Origin: Haemaphysalis longicornis
Lineage: Eukaryota > Arthropoda > Arachnida > Ixodida > Ixodidae
DNA length: 64,000 bases
Assembly (NCBI GenBank): GCA_013339765.2
Contig: CM023454.1
Span: forward strand, 37,624,950 to 37,688,949
Reading direction: 5' to 3'
Of the stretch, positions 52,962-63,850 are shown in pieces (position 1 is the first letter of the stretch; each line of letters starts with the position of its first letter). The notes below the pieces were generated by a model. The model did not search any database, was not told the origin of the DNA, and worked only from the letters and a program-made list of their open reading frames with translations. The position numbers were made by a program, and so were the translations under genes.

Positions 52962-52972
52962 GGATTCGAACC
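52962..52972 (-). promoter_or_regulatory. perfect polymerase III B-box sequence without an A box
   Basis: On the minus strand GGTTCGAATCC matches the tRNA T-arm consensus exactly. No A box is found at the expected 30-60 bases before it. A T5 run follows about 15 bases on. It may be the surviving half of a tRNA-derived SINE. Confidence 0.3.
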
Positions 52973-52989
52973 GGCAAACCTTTGTTGAA

Positions 52990-55060
52990 ACAAATATATT
53001 GACCTCAGTTTCTGAAGTAACATTCTGAATGGTTTCCGGCTTTTGGCGAAGGGGTTACCGCCGTCAATTACTCTTGCCTCATCAGTTTGGGCCTGTCTAA
53101 CTGCGTGGCGACACATCAGGAACTGCCTGTGGGTTTTTTCGCCTTGCTGATGCCTAAGAGCGTCCGCGTGCTGTTTAGCATCAAGGAAGAACGCCGCTGG
53201 CCCACTACTTCATGGGTGAGCAGGTGCTAAACGACCATGCTCTCCGACTCGATGGGGCATCAGTCGCAAGAGGGACTGAGGACGCAAGGTTGCGGGGGTT
53301 TGCCGTCTTTTACAACGGGGTCAGCGCTGTCGCGAACCGCAGGTTCCCAGCACCCCGAAAATATAAAGTAGCAGTATGGCAGGTTTTCAGCGGGAAACAG
53401 CTCGTCAGTAGCACGCGGAACAAGCACGCCCCGCTTGTTCATTTACTTTTATCGACTTTTGTAGCCAGAACCAAGGTACCGGTTCAGAACGCCGACAAAG
53501 GGGCGCTACAGATTCAACATGCTGCACCCCTGGAAGAAGCACTGCGCCGAAGAGCTTCCTTTCATATTGACTGAATGTCCAGCGACACCGAGTCGCCATG
53601 ATGTTCCGGCGTGGTTGTGTATTGCATTACTTGTGTGGAAATGCACGCAGACTGTCCAGCAGGTAATTTGAAGGCTTGAACAGGAGCTGTGCTTCTATTG
53701 CTGCGCCACTTTGATATGTCCCAGAAGCGTATGTGGTGCGGCACAGGTTCAACGCGCGAATGCGGTACCCGTGGACTTGAATTACGCAAGCCTTTTTTTG
53801 CATCTTACGATGCTGGAACTTTTGCACTGCGTGTGATAGTGCTGCTGCCTGGTCCTGTAATCAGAGCCAGATGGTGCCGGACTGTGTGACGAAATGCTCG
53901 ATCTGCAGCCAGGTATAAACCTTGTCTCTATCATCGCTGAATAATGACGTTTTTATTGGCCGTGGGGAAGGAGCTGAAAACGATGATTATTTATTTTTGT
54001 TTGCGTGTGCAGGCAACCGTAGCTATGACTGTGATCCCACACGTGGGTAAGTATTATAAGGTGAAACGATTTAAATTTGTCCGTTCTTCTCGCTTGCAGG
54101 AAGGGTTGGTGGTGTAAGCAATTATTCCGGCAATATTTTGTTGAATTTTATGTCCGTGAAATTACTGTTTCAAAAGCCATCTTTAAATAGTTATTTTCTC
54201 AGCTCTTCTGTTTTCTACAGTGTTTTCATTGTCGTACGCTATCTGGAAAGCCTGGCATGACCCTGGTGAAACTGGCGAATAACACGTCCCCTCCAGCGTC
54301 CTAAAACGATGACAACCAAATAGGTCTTTAACGTTATATGGAGGGGTGTTGCTTGCGCTCTCGTGCAGTGACACGAGTGGTTTTCGTGAATCACTCTTCC
54401 GCCTTTCTTCGACTTGCTTTTGTTGATTTTCAGCTCGTGACGAGCACAATTTCGTCATAGTATCAGTCCAATATGCTGTCTCCGCCAACTTACCAAGCCT
54501 GCCTGTGGCTGTCGCATAACTACAAGTTTATAAACTACGTAGCCTTACCGTTCCAAAATGCGCGAGATAAAAAACTGGAATATGCGTGTGGTCGTGCCGA
54601 AATCAGTCACTACTTCTAAGATGGTTACAGGTTGTGTTTCACAATCTTGGGATTGTAAGTTACCCTCCATAAAATTAAGAAGGGCGAAGCATCCAAGTAC
54701 ATGTGGATGACAATCTGCTCCTTGTTTGGCGCCATCTGTTCACTGTTTCAGGAGGTGGATGAGCAAGGCGAACTGAAATCAACAGAAATCTTTGCAGGCT
54801 ATTTCTCTTTTTGTTCAGGCTATGTGCGCTGCAGCCTCATATTTACCCCAGCTTGCCAAGCGCTGTAAGCTTCGTTCCTAGTACCTGCCACATGTCTGCA
54901 TCTTGCTTCGCATTGTATAACGCCGCACGTACCCGGCAGCTCCCCTTCCTGGTACCGCTTCGTGCCTCCGTGTACCATGACGTCACCGAACCATGAAGCT
55001 TTAAATCACCGACTTCACAAGTTCTTCGTAATCGAGAAGGCGAACCGAAACCAACAAAAA
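52990..55060. other. mixed-composition DNA with possible microexons, no gene confirmed
   Basis: ORFs of 60-120 codons overlap on both strands (for example 53212-53574, +, against 53260-53442, -). Around 53780-54150 on the plus strand a Cys-rich frame (CWNFCTACDS, then CVTKCSICSQ) ends at a donor-like CAG-GTATAA (53913); a 34-base segment 54013-54046 lies between TTTGCGTGTGCAG and GTAAGTATT; and TTCTCGCTTGCAG precedes 54100. The three segments join in one open frame. The implied introns (100 and 53 bases) are very short for a tick. Confidence 0.3.
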
Positions 55061-55066
55061 TGTTTA

Positions 55067-56240
55067 CTACGCCCATTTTTTTGTCCATGTTAGAGGTATA
55101 CGGTGTTGTTTAAAATTCACTGGCAGGATCATTTTCAGGGACGGCGCTACGTCAAAAAGGGGCGTGCAAGCTGCTTGGTTACAGGAACTACAATGGCAGG
55201 TGACATTCCCCTCGGAACCACGGCTTACATTATTATCATTCTCCCCAAACCTGTCAATCAGAGAGCGACCAGTGAGCCCTACGTAATTCAAACCGCATGA
55301 ACAGGGGATTTTGTAGATAACGCCTTCCACACACTCAACAAATATTGTGCAGCAACTTACGTAGCAAACACTATCCACTTTAGAATTGAGCCTATTTTTT
55401 TTAAACACAAACTGGGCAACTGTTGGGGTGCAGATCTCAGCACCTGAAGATTCACACACTCGGTAACGTTCTACAATTTGTAGAACACTTCAATTATATA
55501 TGGCATCAAAACAATTTTCTTTTTTGTTGATGAATTGTAAATGTTTTTTGTTAATAATGGACTTTATCATTATTTTAGCAACGGCACTGATAAAAAGCAG
55601 AAGGTAGCTTGGCGACAGAATACGGAAGGCTTAAACAGTAATGATGTCAGACATTTCATGAGGGCATAAATGTTTATGACATTTGGCGAATAATGTGAGA
55701 ACAATACCCTGTTGCACAAGCGTTTATTTGCAGGACTCATATGGCAGGAACGGATATTTGCCACGTGGTTCATACAACAAAAATATGTAGAAAATCTTGA
55801 AAAAAAAAACGTTGACCAAAAAAAACGAAAGGAATTTTCAACTGGAATCATGTGTGTCAGTATCAGTGGGCGAAGGCACCGTAGAGATATACCCAGAATG
55901 CATTTTTTAGCCTTAACTACACAGTTACCGTTGCTTTTCAACAACATCACTTATTCATCTACGTGCCTAAACACACAAATCACGCAACGTTCGGTTACGC
56001 AAAAAGCCAGAATCCTATTATAGTGCGCCAGCAACATGTAACTCAACTATGCGGCAATTGAACCTCCAATACAAACTTCTTGCTTCCGGAGGTACACTAA
56101 TGTTCCAATTTGACATACGCCGAACGCAAATATGCAGACAATAATTCAAGAAAACTGGCAATGGTAAGCCCGGAGGCAGTTTGAAAGGCGACATCACGAA
56201 CGTTTGCTATGGCAGCCTTGACGCGATCCAAAATTTGTTT
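55067..56240 (-). mobile_element. Penelope-like element relic 1: RT remnant, linker, GIY-YIG endonuclease
   Basis: The minus-strand ORF 55459-55067 contains EGVIYKIPCSCGLNYVGLTG and then RSLIDRF, the GIY-YIG endonuclease (x-I-Y and Y-V-G strands, then the catalytic Arg region) of Penelope-type retroelements, followed by a C-H-C-x2-C-like finger. Upstream on that strand, 55950-55570 carries the linker (LTHMIPVENSFRF, where relatives have T-H-x-x-P-x-x-N-x-x-x-F-L-D), and 56041-56200 matches the RT segment of relic 2 at 59390-59540. Endonuclease and RT together would mediate target-primed insertion. Stops and frameshifts make it dead. Confidence 0.78.
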
Positions 56241-56244
56241 TTGA

Positions 56245-57280
56245 GGCAGTAAATAAAGTGTCCTTTAAATGTCTTTTAAACAAAACGGGTTACCTACCAA
56301 CTAGCCGGAACCGTCAAGCTTTTATATTGATTTCAAATGCTTACTCCTTACTTCCTCTCCAAAAGAACATGCTGCTGAGGAAGAATGTGAATGCTGATAA
56401 AGACAGTGGAAAGAAGGTCTGTACATAATGTATAAGAAGCTTTATAAGAAGCTTTTTGGCGTGAGCTCGTCTATGCATGGTCAAACGTACACAGGGGTGG
56501 AATATATGTGCGTAAACACCCAAACAGCGCTACTGCCTGCGTGGAAGTGCCGTCATTTTTGCTGGAAAACAAGGTTTTCAATAAAGGCAGCGCTAATTGA
56601 CGTCAACGATTTCGGTGGCACGGAGGCGTTTTCACCATACCTGGAACGGCACGTTTGTCAAAGCTTCGTCGGGGTGACTTACAAGGCCGACAAATGGAAA
56701 GTGGAGTAGGACAGCCCTCTCCTGCGAATGGTTTTTGGTGAGAACCAGTAATATTCAGAATATCGCTTTGAGCCACTGCCCCCGTACCTAAGCGATCGGA
56801 AGCTGGTGAAAACAAATTGCCTCTACACCGCGCCTCCCGGTCTTGCTCAGCTGTATGCAAACACCATCGCGTGCGATGTGCTCAGTGCAAGTACTATGCA
56901 AAGATATTGCAGGATCCTTGAGCCTATTCTTTCGCGAGCGCGTTTACTATGGCTAGTTGTCTCGCCGAGCCTCGCAGAAGGCGACAATTATCCACAATCA
57001 TTATGATGAAACAACGCAAACTTAACAGGACGAGAAAAGTACACACATCACCAGAGCTCGCGTTGTCACCTTCTCCGTATCCATTAAGATTCAGCTGTTC
57101 CATCATAATGATTCTATACCAACTAGCCCAGCTCTCTACATATCTATTACCGACAACATCGGCATCAGACACACTGTAGGCACTTTTTCAAGAATTACTA
57201 TTCATGCTGCCTCTATACTGCCTCAGAAGCTGAATGCCAAGGCTGCTGGGGAACCTTCAGATATACGTTGTGTTTTAAGT
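56245..57280. other. spacer between the two Penelope-like relics
   Basis: No recognisable gene. ORFs 56428-56709 (+) and 56603-56860 (-) overlap, and 56949-57179 (+) mirrors 56924-57172 (-). The region ends in TTTTGTTGTTGTT (57281-57293), the left target-site duplication of the SINE. Confidence 0.45.
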
Positions 57281-57293
57281 TTTTGTTGTTGTT

Positions 57294-57542
57294 ACCCGCC
57301 GCGGTGGCTCAGTGGCTCAGGCGTTGCGCTGCTGAGCGCGAGGTCGTGGGTTCGGTTCCCGGCCTTGGTGGCCGCTTTTCTGATGGAGGCGAAAAGCAAA
57401 AACGCCCGTGTGTACGAGATTTCGGTGCACGTTAAGGCATCCCCAGATGGTCAAAATTAATCCGGAGCCCTCCACTACGGCGCGCCTCATCGCCTGCGTT
57501 GCGTCGGCGCGTTAAACCCCCCAATCAATCAATCAATCAAGG
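57294..57542 (+). mobile_element. tRNA-derived SINE (Ruka-like), copy 2
   Basis: 249 bp flanked by TTTTGTTGTTGTT at 57281-57293 and 57543-57555, a perfect 13-bp target-site duplication. A box around GGTGGCTCAGTGG (57302-57314), close to the tRNA consensus; B box GGTTCGGTTCC (57348-57358). The body matches 30139-30369 closely from GGCCGCTTTTCTGATGGAGG to GTCGGCGCGTTAAACCC. It ends in a (CAAT)n tail, the mark of 3'-end simple-repeat priming. It lies between the two Penelope-like relics. Confidence 0.9.
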
Positions 57543-57555
57543 TTTTGTTGTTGTT

Positions 57556-58195
57556 TTGTCGTAAGCCAATGGGAATTAACCGCGCAATGAGTACTTCTTC
57601 CTGTTCATTTCTTCTGTTGCATGCTAAAGAACGAAATGCGCTGGATATTTCTTTGTTTTAATGTTTCGAACGTACGCCCGCTATCAAACGAATGGAATTC
57701 CATGAAACGCGTTAGAAAAGTTTAAGCCGCCGAGTTTCATGAAACTGTATGAGGTAAGCAGCTGTGGACATATTTTGTGGGTTCGGTGGACAATAGCCGG
57801 GTGCGCGCTTTCGCCAGCCAAGCCAAGTAACAATTTTGCGTTCAAAACAATATTTTCATAGAAAGGATATCCCACAGAAGTTGGGCACTTCCCCCAGTGT
57901 GAATCGGCGAAGGGTGACCTCAATAGACCTAGAGAAAAAGGAAATAACAACAATGGCAGGCTGAGAAAACGCGTATACAGTAGAGAAATGGAGAATAAAT
58001 GCATGGCCAGCCAGTGCAGTGCCGTCGGAAGACCCTAACAGAAAAAAAAGAACACGCAATAACAAATACAGCGCGCGCAATTTGTGCGCATGGGCAGGAC
58101 CCCGGTCATTGACAGATCATGAATGTACGGCACGGCAACTATTTTCTATTTTTGTTTCACATGTCGCTGTTTCCTTTGTTAGTGTTTTATAAGAC
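57556..58195. other. unassigned spacer
   Basis: Two overlapping minus-strand ORFs (57684-58004 and 57856-58080), Leu/Phe/Ser-rich, with no domain. Nothing else supported. Confidence 0.45.
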
Positions 58196-58199
58196 ATAA

Positions 58200-59560
58200 G
58201 CACTCCTTCTGCAACAGCAATGACCAACATCGAAGGGTAGCCTGCAGACATAAGACGGGAGGTTTAAACAGGGATGATGTCTGAAATTGCCCGAGGATAA
58301 GGTTTTTTGGTGACATTTGTCGAACGCATGTGAACGATTCCCAGGTTAACGAGCTTTGAATGACAAGAGTCGTATCATAACAGCAACCTATTGAAACGTG
58401 GTTTATATAACCAACACAAACTGTAATTCTTGAATAAAAGACATAGATGAAAAACGAATAGAACGTTCAGCCGGAATCTCGTGTGTCAGAATCACCGGGC
58501 TAAGGCAATAATAAAAAAATTTTAAGAATGACTTTTTGGCCAGAACTACGCTGTCGCCATTGCTTGTGAAAACACCAGATAATCGTGAACACCACTTAAC
58601 ACATCGATAAATTCACTTTTAAGAACGAAGCATCTCTTTGTCAGGGGGGATGTCCTGCGTCCGTGCCCCGTTCGCAGCGCTTCTTATGATGATTGTGGCA
58701 GGATCCCCTAGGGATTGGCCAACCAAAGAATCCATCACGAGATAGCTTCGCGTTCAATTACCGTCGACACATTCCCGTAGGGGAACCGCTGAAGACGAAG
58801 GCTAAGAAGACAAAGGTGCGAAGAGGAGGGCGTGTACGTTGCTCTCGGCCCGTCCGCAGCGCCTCAAATGACGATAGTGGCGGGATGCCCCTAGGGATTG
58901 GCGAACAAAAGAAAAAACACGAGATAGCTTCACGTTCAATCACCATCGTCATCTTTCCGTAGGGGAACCGCTGAAGAAGGAAGAGAAGACAAAGCTGCGA
59001 AGAGGACTGCGTGTACGTTGTTGTCAGCCGTTGCACCTACGTCAACAACCTTTATCTCTATAACGCTGACGGAGACTACCGATTCTACCACAGAGACGAC
59101 AACATCGAGAAGAACATGATGGATGATTTTCGGCGCCTCCAGAACCACCGCCTACTCACCGTACCTTTGCCATCGTGCCTTTGCCACCGGTGTGGACCCG
59201 GACGCCGAATTCCCTGCGCTATTAAACACCGGTTCACTCAACATAACGGCAACATAATGAATCCAAACGGAACCCTCATGATATTTTGCATACTCATCAG
59301 GGTTCCCCATTGAAAGATTGTGAAATTTTTTGACAGACGAGAAGCGAGCAACCTAGCAAAAGGCGCTAGCAACAAGTCACTCAAGAGGGGAGCAATTAAA
59401 GAGCCAGTACAAACTCCTTGCCTCTCGAAGTACACCGAATCTTCCCATTTGATATACGTCGAGCACCTTACTGTGACCTCAAATCGCTCATTAAAAGAAA
59501 ACTCCGGAAATGCTGGCGCAGTGGGACGCGCAAACAGAAAAAAATCTTCATGCAATTAAA
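58200..59560 (-). mobile_element. Penelope-like element relic 2: RT palm and linker
   Basis: The minus-strand ORF 59555-59238 reads YIKWEDSVYFERQGVCTGSL and IAPLLSDLLLA, the RT block with the family's Q-x-x-G-x-x-M-G-S-x-x-A-P. The following catalytic Y-x-D-D strand is not recognisable. Bases 58440-58640 and 58200-58430 align on the same strand with relic 1 (55830-56010 and 55574-55790), so both are diverged copies of one family. A 182-bp tandem duplication (58658-59027) sits inside this relic. The endonuclease has been lost from this copy. Confidence 0.7.
58658..59027. repeat. 182-bp tandem duplication inside Penelope-like relic 2
   Basis: GGATCCCCTAGGGATTGGC at 58701 recurs as GGATGCCCCTAGGGATTGGC at 58883. 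The alignment runs through CACGAGATAGCTTC-CGTTCAAT, CCGTAGGGGAACCGCTGAAG and GTGCGAAGAGG...CGTGTACGTTG in both. Roughly 90% of compared positions agree by eye. It is GC-rich compared with the relic around it and has no counterpart in relic 1, so it may be a later insertion. The ORF 58693-58962 is a product of the repeat. Confidence 0.7.
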
Positions 59561-59564
59561 CCAC

Positions 59565-62500
59565 AAATAGGTAGATGCATAGCCGAAAAATTATACAGGA
59601 CTGTAGAAGTGGCTGTTTGTCTTTTAGGAATACGGCGCCCGCATGTCACACATAGATACCTCTGGAATAAAACACCACGACCAGATGTGGCTAGTGTGGG
59701 GGAGATCTTCCTGTACTCTATATCCTAATAGAATTTGTCACTTGAAACAATGAGACAGACATTTTTTTCAGTATATGCACACAACACATACCAAAACAAC
59801 CGGCGCATTTTCTCTCGGATGAAAGAATCATCAATTACAAACAAGTACTAGACTACCTGGCTAAGGGTGATTTTTAAAGAAACTTCCTTTTCACGCATAA
59901 CCGCATCTTGTCCATCAGTAATGAGGACAATGCTGAGGTACTTCCCGTGACAATCTGGGCCATTATCCTTTTCATGGTAGACAAAACCTCTCCGCGAAGC
60001 ACCCTGATTGTAAGGCGAAATCTTTTTCTGCGCTCTCAGCTACGTTTTGCTAATTTTTTAGTGAATAGTTCAGGCCCTCTATACCAATTTCACATAACCA
60101 TCTCTTACAGGCATGCATATATTTCAACTGTGACGCAACCCGCTTTTTTGGCGTTCCTTTGCCTAGAAGCCCTTTCGCCATAAAACACAATCATCATCAT
60201 AATCATCATCGCTACAGGTAGTGTTCGTCACACTACTTTGCTGGAGAAGCACAGAGCAGCATGCTAATTATTTTTGATATTTTGTTACGGTGTAAAGCTC
60301 CATAGCAATGTCTAGGGGCCTAGAGATGCTTATAAACCAACTGTGTATTGGCACTGCTAACTGAACAGATTTTGCGCACTGCACTTCCACAGTTCCATAC
60401 GCGTACTGTTTGTGTCGTAGAACTGATGGAACTATTGTTAAAGTTATATTAGATTGTCCAAACCATGGCGCTGATCGGCAGCGTTTTAAACGTGTTCTAA
60501 TGTGTTTTGACAATACGCCATTGAATCTTCCAAAAGTACAGGATTCCGGGCCAGCATCAAGTCAGTGAGGGCATTCCTTTTCTTCCCTTAAACTTTGTCT
60601 AGTAATAAAACCGAGCTACCCCATTTCTCTTTATGCTCGCCTTCGATTCTGCCTAGACTACCAGTTTATGTTACTGTGTATAATTTGAAATTGTGCAACG
60701 TCTATCTTGTCAGTGTTTTTTGTATATTTCGTTTTATCTGTTATGTATTCTGCATGTATTAGTGCTCGGATACAGTTTTAAAAGGAACACATTCTGGGGT
60801 TTATTGCCCTGAGCGTTCATACTCATATCGTCTTGTTTGCTTTAGGGGAGACATTTCTGTGTTCAGTGACTTGTGTGCACTTTATTGTAGTTTATTTTAT
60901 CGCTAGAGACTATTGAGGCGCATGGAACGGCCAAGAAGCACGAAATAAGTAACAGTTCTCCATCTGTCGCTCTTTATGAAAGAGAAGGTGAATATCTTCT
61001 TCGCTTATGTCTGCTGTGTCCATCGGTGAACCTTTTAGTCAGCTGTAACTGTTTTTATCTCCTTCTTTGTTGTTTGGGTTTTAGGAATGCACGCCTAAAG
61101 TATGGCAGTTTTTTTAAATAAAATCATCAGTTGTGAGGCAGCGCCGTGTTTATGTTTTTCCGTCTAACTTTCCATCTTTGATGTGCTGGTTTGACCTTGA
61201 AAAGAACGGTTTATTACATCACCTATTTTTGCGATGAGACACTCCACCAGGGTTGTTAGTTATGTATTCTCGTGATTGCATTCCCAGTTTAATAAAATAC
61301 TGCTGGTGTAAAAGTTTACACTAGCAATTTTAATATTTTCTCTGGGGGTAGGCACGATAAGTTAAAAGAACTAGTTCGGGGCAAATGCACGAGCTGTCAT
61401 GACGTTGTCCATTTTTGCTAAAAATTACGAAGGCATTTTTGTTGCTGTTTATTGAGGTAAAGAAATATTTGTGAGATCTCTAAAGCAGATGTAGTTCAGA
61501 AGACAATTTTTATTGTAGCTAAGCAAACAAAACGAATATGGCTAGAAGATGTGTGAGACAAAGCTTTTAAACGATCAATTACCATTGAAAGGCATTAAGA
61601 ACAGGGTGCCACCCCTTATCTCAACCAGAATAAGGCTCGCCAGGCAATTCTCTATGTCTGAGGGCATACTTAAAATGCAGAAGCGTCTTTAGGTGTTGAA
61701 AAACGTCCCTATAAGCTTGTAAAATTTTCCAGGGCAAGATAATCTCCAAAATGTCCTCTCAGTGAGAGGTTTGGTACAAGGCCATGACACCGCAGAGATC
61801 AAAATGTTTTTTCGTGGCCGTGCTCTAGAAACCTCCCAATCAATCTTTTTTATCTATTACTCTATTTTAAAAAATAAACATGGTCATGTGGGCTGAGACA
61901 CTGCACGTTGCACGAACCCATTCCTGCTCCCTTCCAAAAAATTGCCAGTGCGTCGTCGACTTGGCCAATTACGGGAAGCAGTTAGATGAGCACTTATTTT
62001 CGGTGTGTGTTCAATTTTCTATCTTAATTTGCTTTTCAGTATATAAAGGAACTTTTTTTATTTTACTGCGCCGGTAACACCGCAATCACTGGAGGAGCCG
62101 GTCAGAATTCCGCTCGTTCTACCGACACCAGCCGCCACAACACGAAATAGCGTGGATTGTAGGTTGGCCGCTTTATCATTTCGAACTACTGATACCTTCT
62201 GTAGAGCAGCTCTGTCCGTACTTGCCAGTAGAATATTGCAAGAGCAGGTTTTCACCCAGGAATGCACACAACTGCTCTGATCAGGGTGATAAAATAGGGA
62301 TCGCGCGCGCGCCGCTAAATATTCTAGCGGTTGCAAGAACTGTTGTTGAAGTTGAGCAAAAAGTGAACGAACAAACCACGGCACAAAGTGGGCAAATGAT
62401 TAGTAAGCAAGATTTTGACGGAAGACGCCGCCTATATTTTCTATGAACTTCTCGGTATTCCAATCGAAAATATGTTACACTAGCGGAAAAGCATCCACTG

Positions 62501-63600
62501 CGGGACCAGTGTGGGTTGCAGACGGAGCCAGTATTATTGACACCAAGCTCTCTCTCTTTGCAACACAATATTGCAATAAGAAATACACACGTTTTTATTT
62601 ACGCCGCAACTGTCGCATCGCGGAACCGAAATATTGACTCTTTTTGAAGGCGGAAAACTTCTGTCGCCTTTGGGCCCCGATGTGTTTACATCGGGCCGAC
62701 AGGAATACAGTACCATGCCGCTATTTATCTGGTTGTCTACGACGACTATTCACAAGCGTTTAACCGCACTGACCTGTCTTAAGCTGCTCGGAGATTCGTA
62801 CATGACCATGGTTGAACCACTGGACAAAGAACCGACGTTTATGACAAACCAATTGCGTTCGCCCCTACGGCGTAGTTTCTGTGCCTGATGTAAATAAACG
62901 TTTTGTGCTTGGTACATAAGGGGACTCTGGAAACATGATTGGCTTTTGCGGTTTTGCGATTGCATCCTCACAATTTTTTTCTTTTGTGTGTTGTATGTAG
63001 CGTTTATACAACTGGTGAAGCAGAATTGTAAAGTAGCACATTTATATTATTTTACCCGAATTTAGTAGTGTCTAAAAACTTTTTTGCAGATTTTGCTTTT
63101 TAAGCAGTTTTGCGTTGGCAAGCATGTAAAAAATGTAGCAAAAAAAGCATGTTGTTTCTAAGCCAAGACCACCCAAATTATTGCATGTTGGTGCACGTTT
63201 TGGCATGCCTGTGCTCGTATTTGGTGTCATTGCACCCGCTTCGCGAAGCTGTCTGTGTTTCGTATTTTTTACACTTTTAAACGTGGTGGAAGTGGGGGTG
63301 CACCCATTTCACCGAGTCATGAAATTGAGTCTTGAGGGGAATGTCTAGAACTCGCGGCACCATTAAACGCGGATGTGATGCAGTGATGTGCCCCGCATTC
63401 AAAAAACAGCATGTGTGTTTCAGATATGGCTGCTCACTATACCAGCCATGGGCGTAAGCTCTCGTATCCCGCCACCACTTTGCACATGATAATTATAGGA
63501 GTGAGAAAAGAAGTGACACTGAAGGGAGGGTCTGTGTGAGTGTGCAGATTTTTTGAGGTTACCGCGGACCTGGTCGTCTTGAATAAGATGACAGCATAGA
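59565..63600. other. AT-rich intergenic DNA, no gene supported
   Basis: Up to 61880 there are almost no ORFs above 60 codons. ORFs at 62058-62384 (-) and 62281-62568 (-) overlap plus-strand ORFs 62222-62446 and 62443-62637 and are not recognisable. A short perfect hairpin, CCCGATGT-GTTT-ACATCGGG, lies at about 62676-62695. No transposon of the kinds seen elsewhere could be identified in this stretch. Confidence 0.5.
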
Positions 63601-63604
63601 AGAC

Positions 63605-63847
63605 ATGCGTGCATCAGTTGATGTTTCAGAAGAAGGCGAGGACGAAAATGATGCTACCAATTTCCTGTGTAGCCTGCAGTTATTGACGTTGGAATCCAAG
63701 TCCTCACACAAACAGTTACATCGTTGCGGTGTGTGCGCCGCCAGCACAAATGCCTTGCATCACTTCTGTCACCGCAATACCATTGATGAAAACTCCGAAG
63801 TATCAACATGTTTCGACCATGGCAGAAAGGATGCTCCACCCCTTTGA
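63605..63847 (+). CDS. unassigned ORF with acidic start and Cys/His cluster
   Basis: Eighty codons from an ATG. Residues 8-17 are acidic (SEEGEDENDA), followed by a Leu-rich helix-like stretch and CGVCAASTNALHHFCH, whose Cys/His spacing could bind zinc. The composition is more protein-like than that of neighbouring ORFs. I recognise no family. The end of this frame overlaps the possible splice acceptor of the next entry, so the last ~15 codons may be intron. Confidence 0.22.
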   Translation: MRASVDVSEEGEDENDATNFLCSLQLLTLESKSSHKQLHRCGVCAASTNALHHFCHRNTIDENSEVSTCFDHGRKDAPPL

Positions 63848-63850
63848 CAG

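Noticed and set aside
52962..52972. tRNA gene suggested by a perfect B box
   Set aside because: No A box or cloverleaf can be drawn; kept only as a possible SINE remnant.
60185..60210. ATC/CAT short repeats as a CRISPR or satellite array
   Set aside because: Only a few trinucleotide repeats (also at ~5710), with no spacer structure; ordinary microsatellite.
62676..62695. Short hairpin as a terminator
   Set aside because: Only eight pairs, no T run after it, and intrinsic terminators are not expected in this kind of genome.
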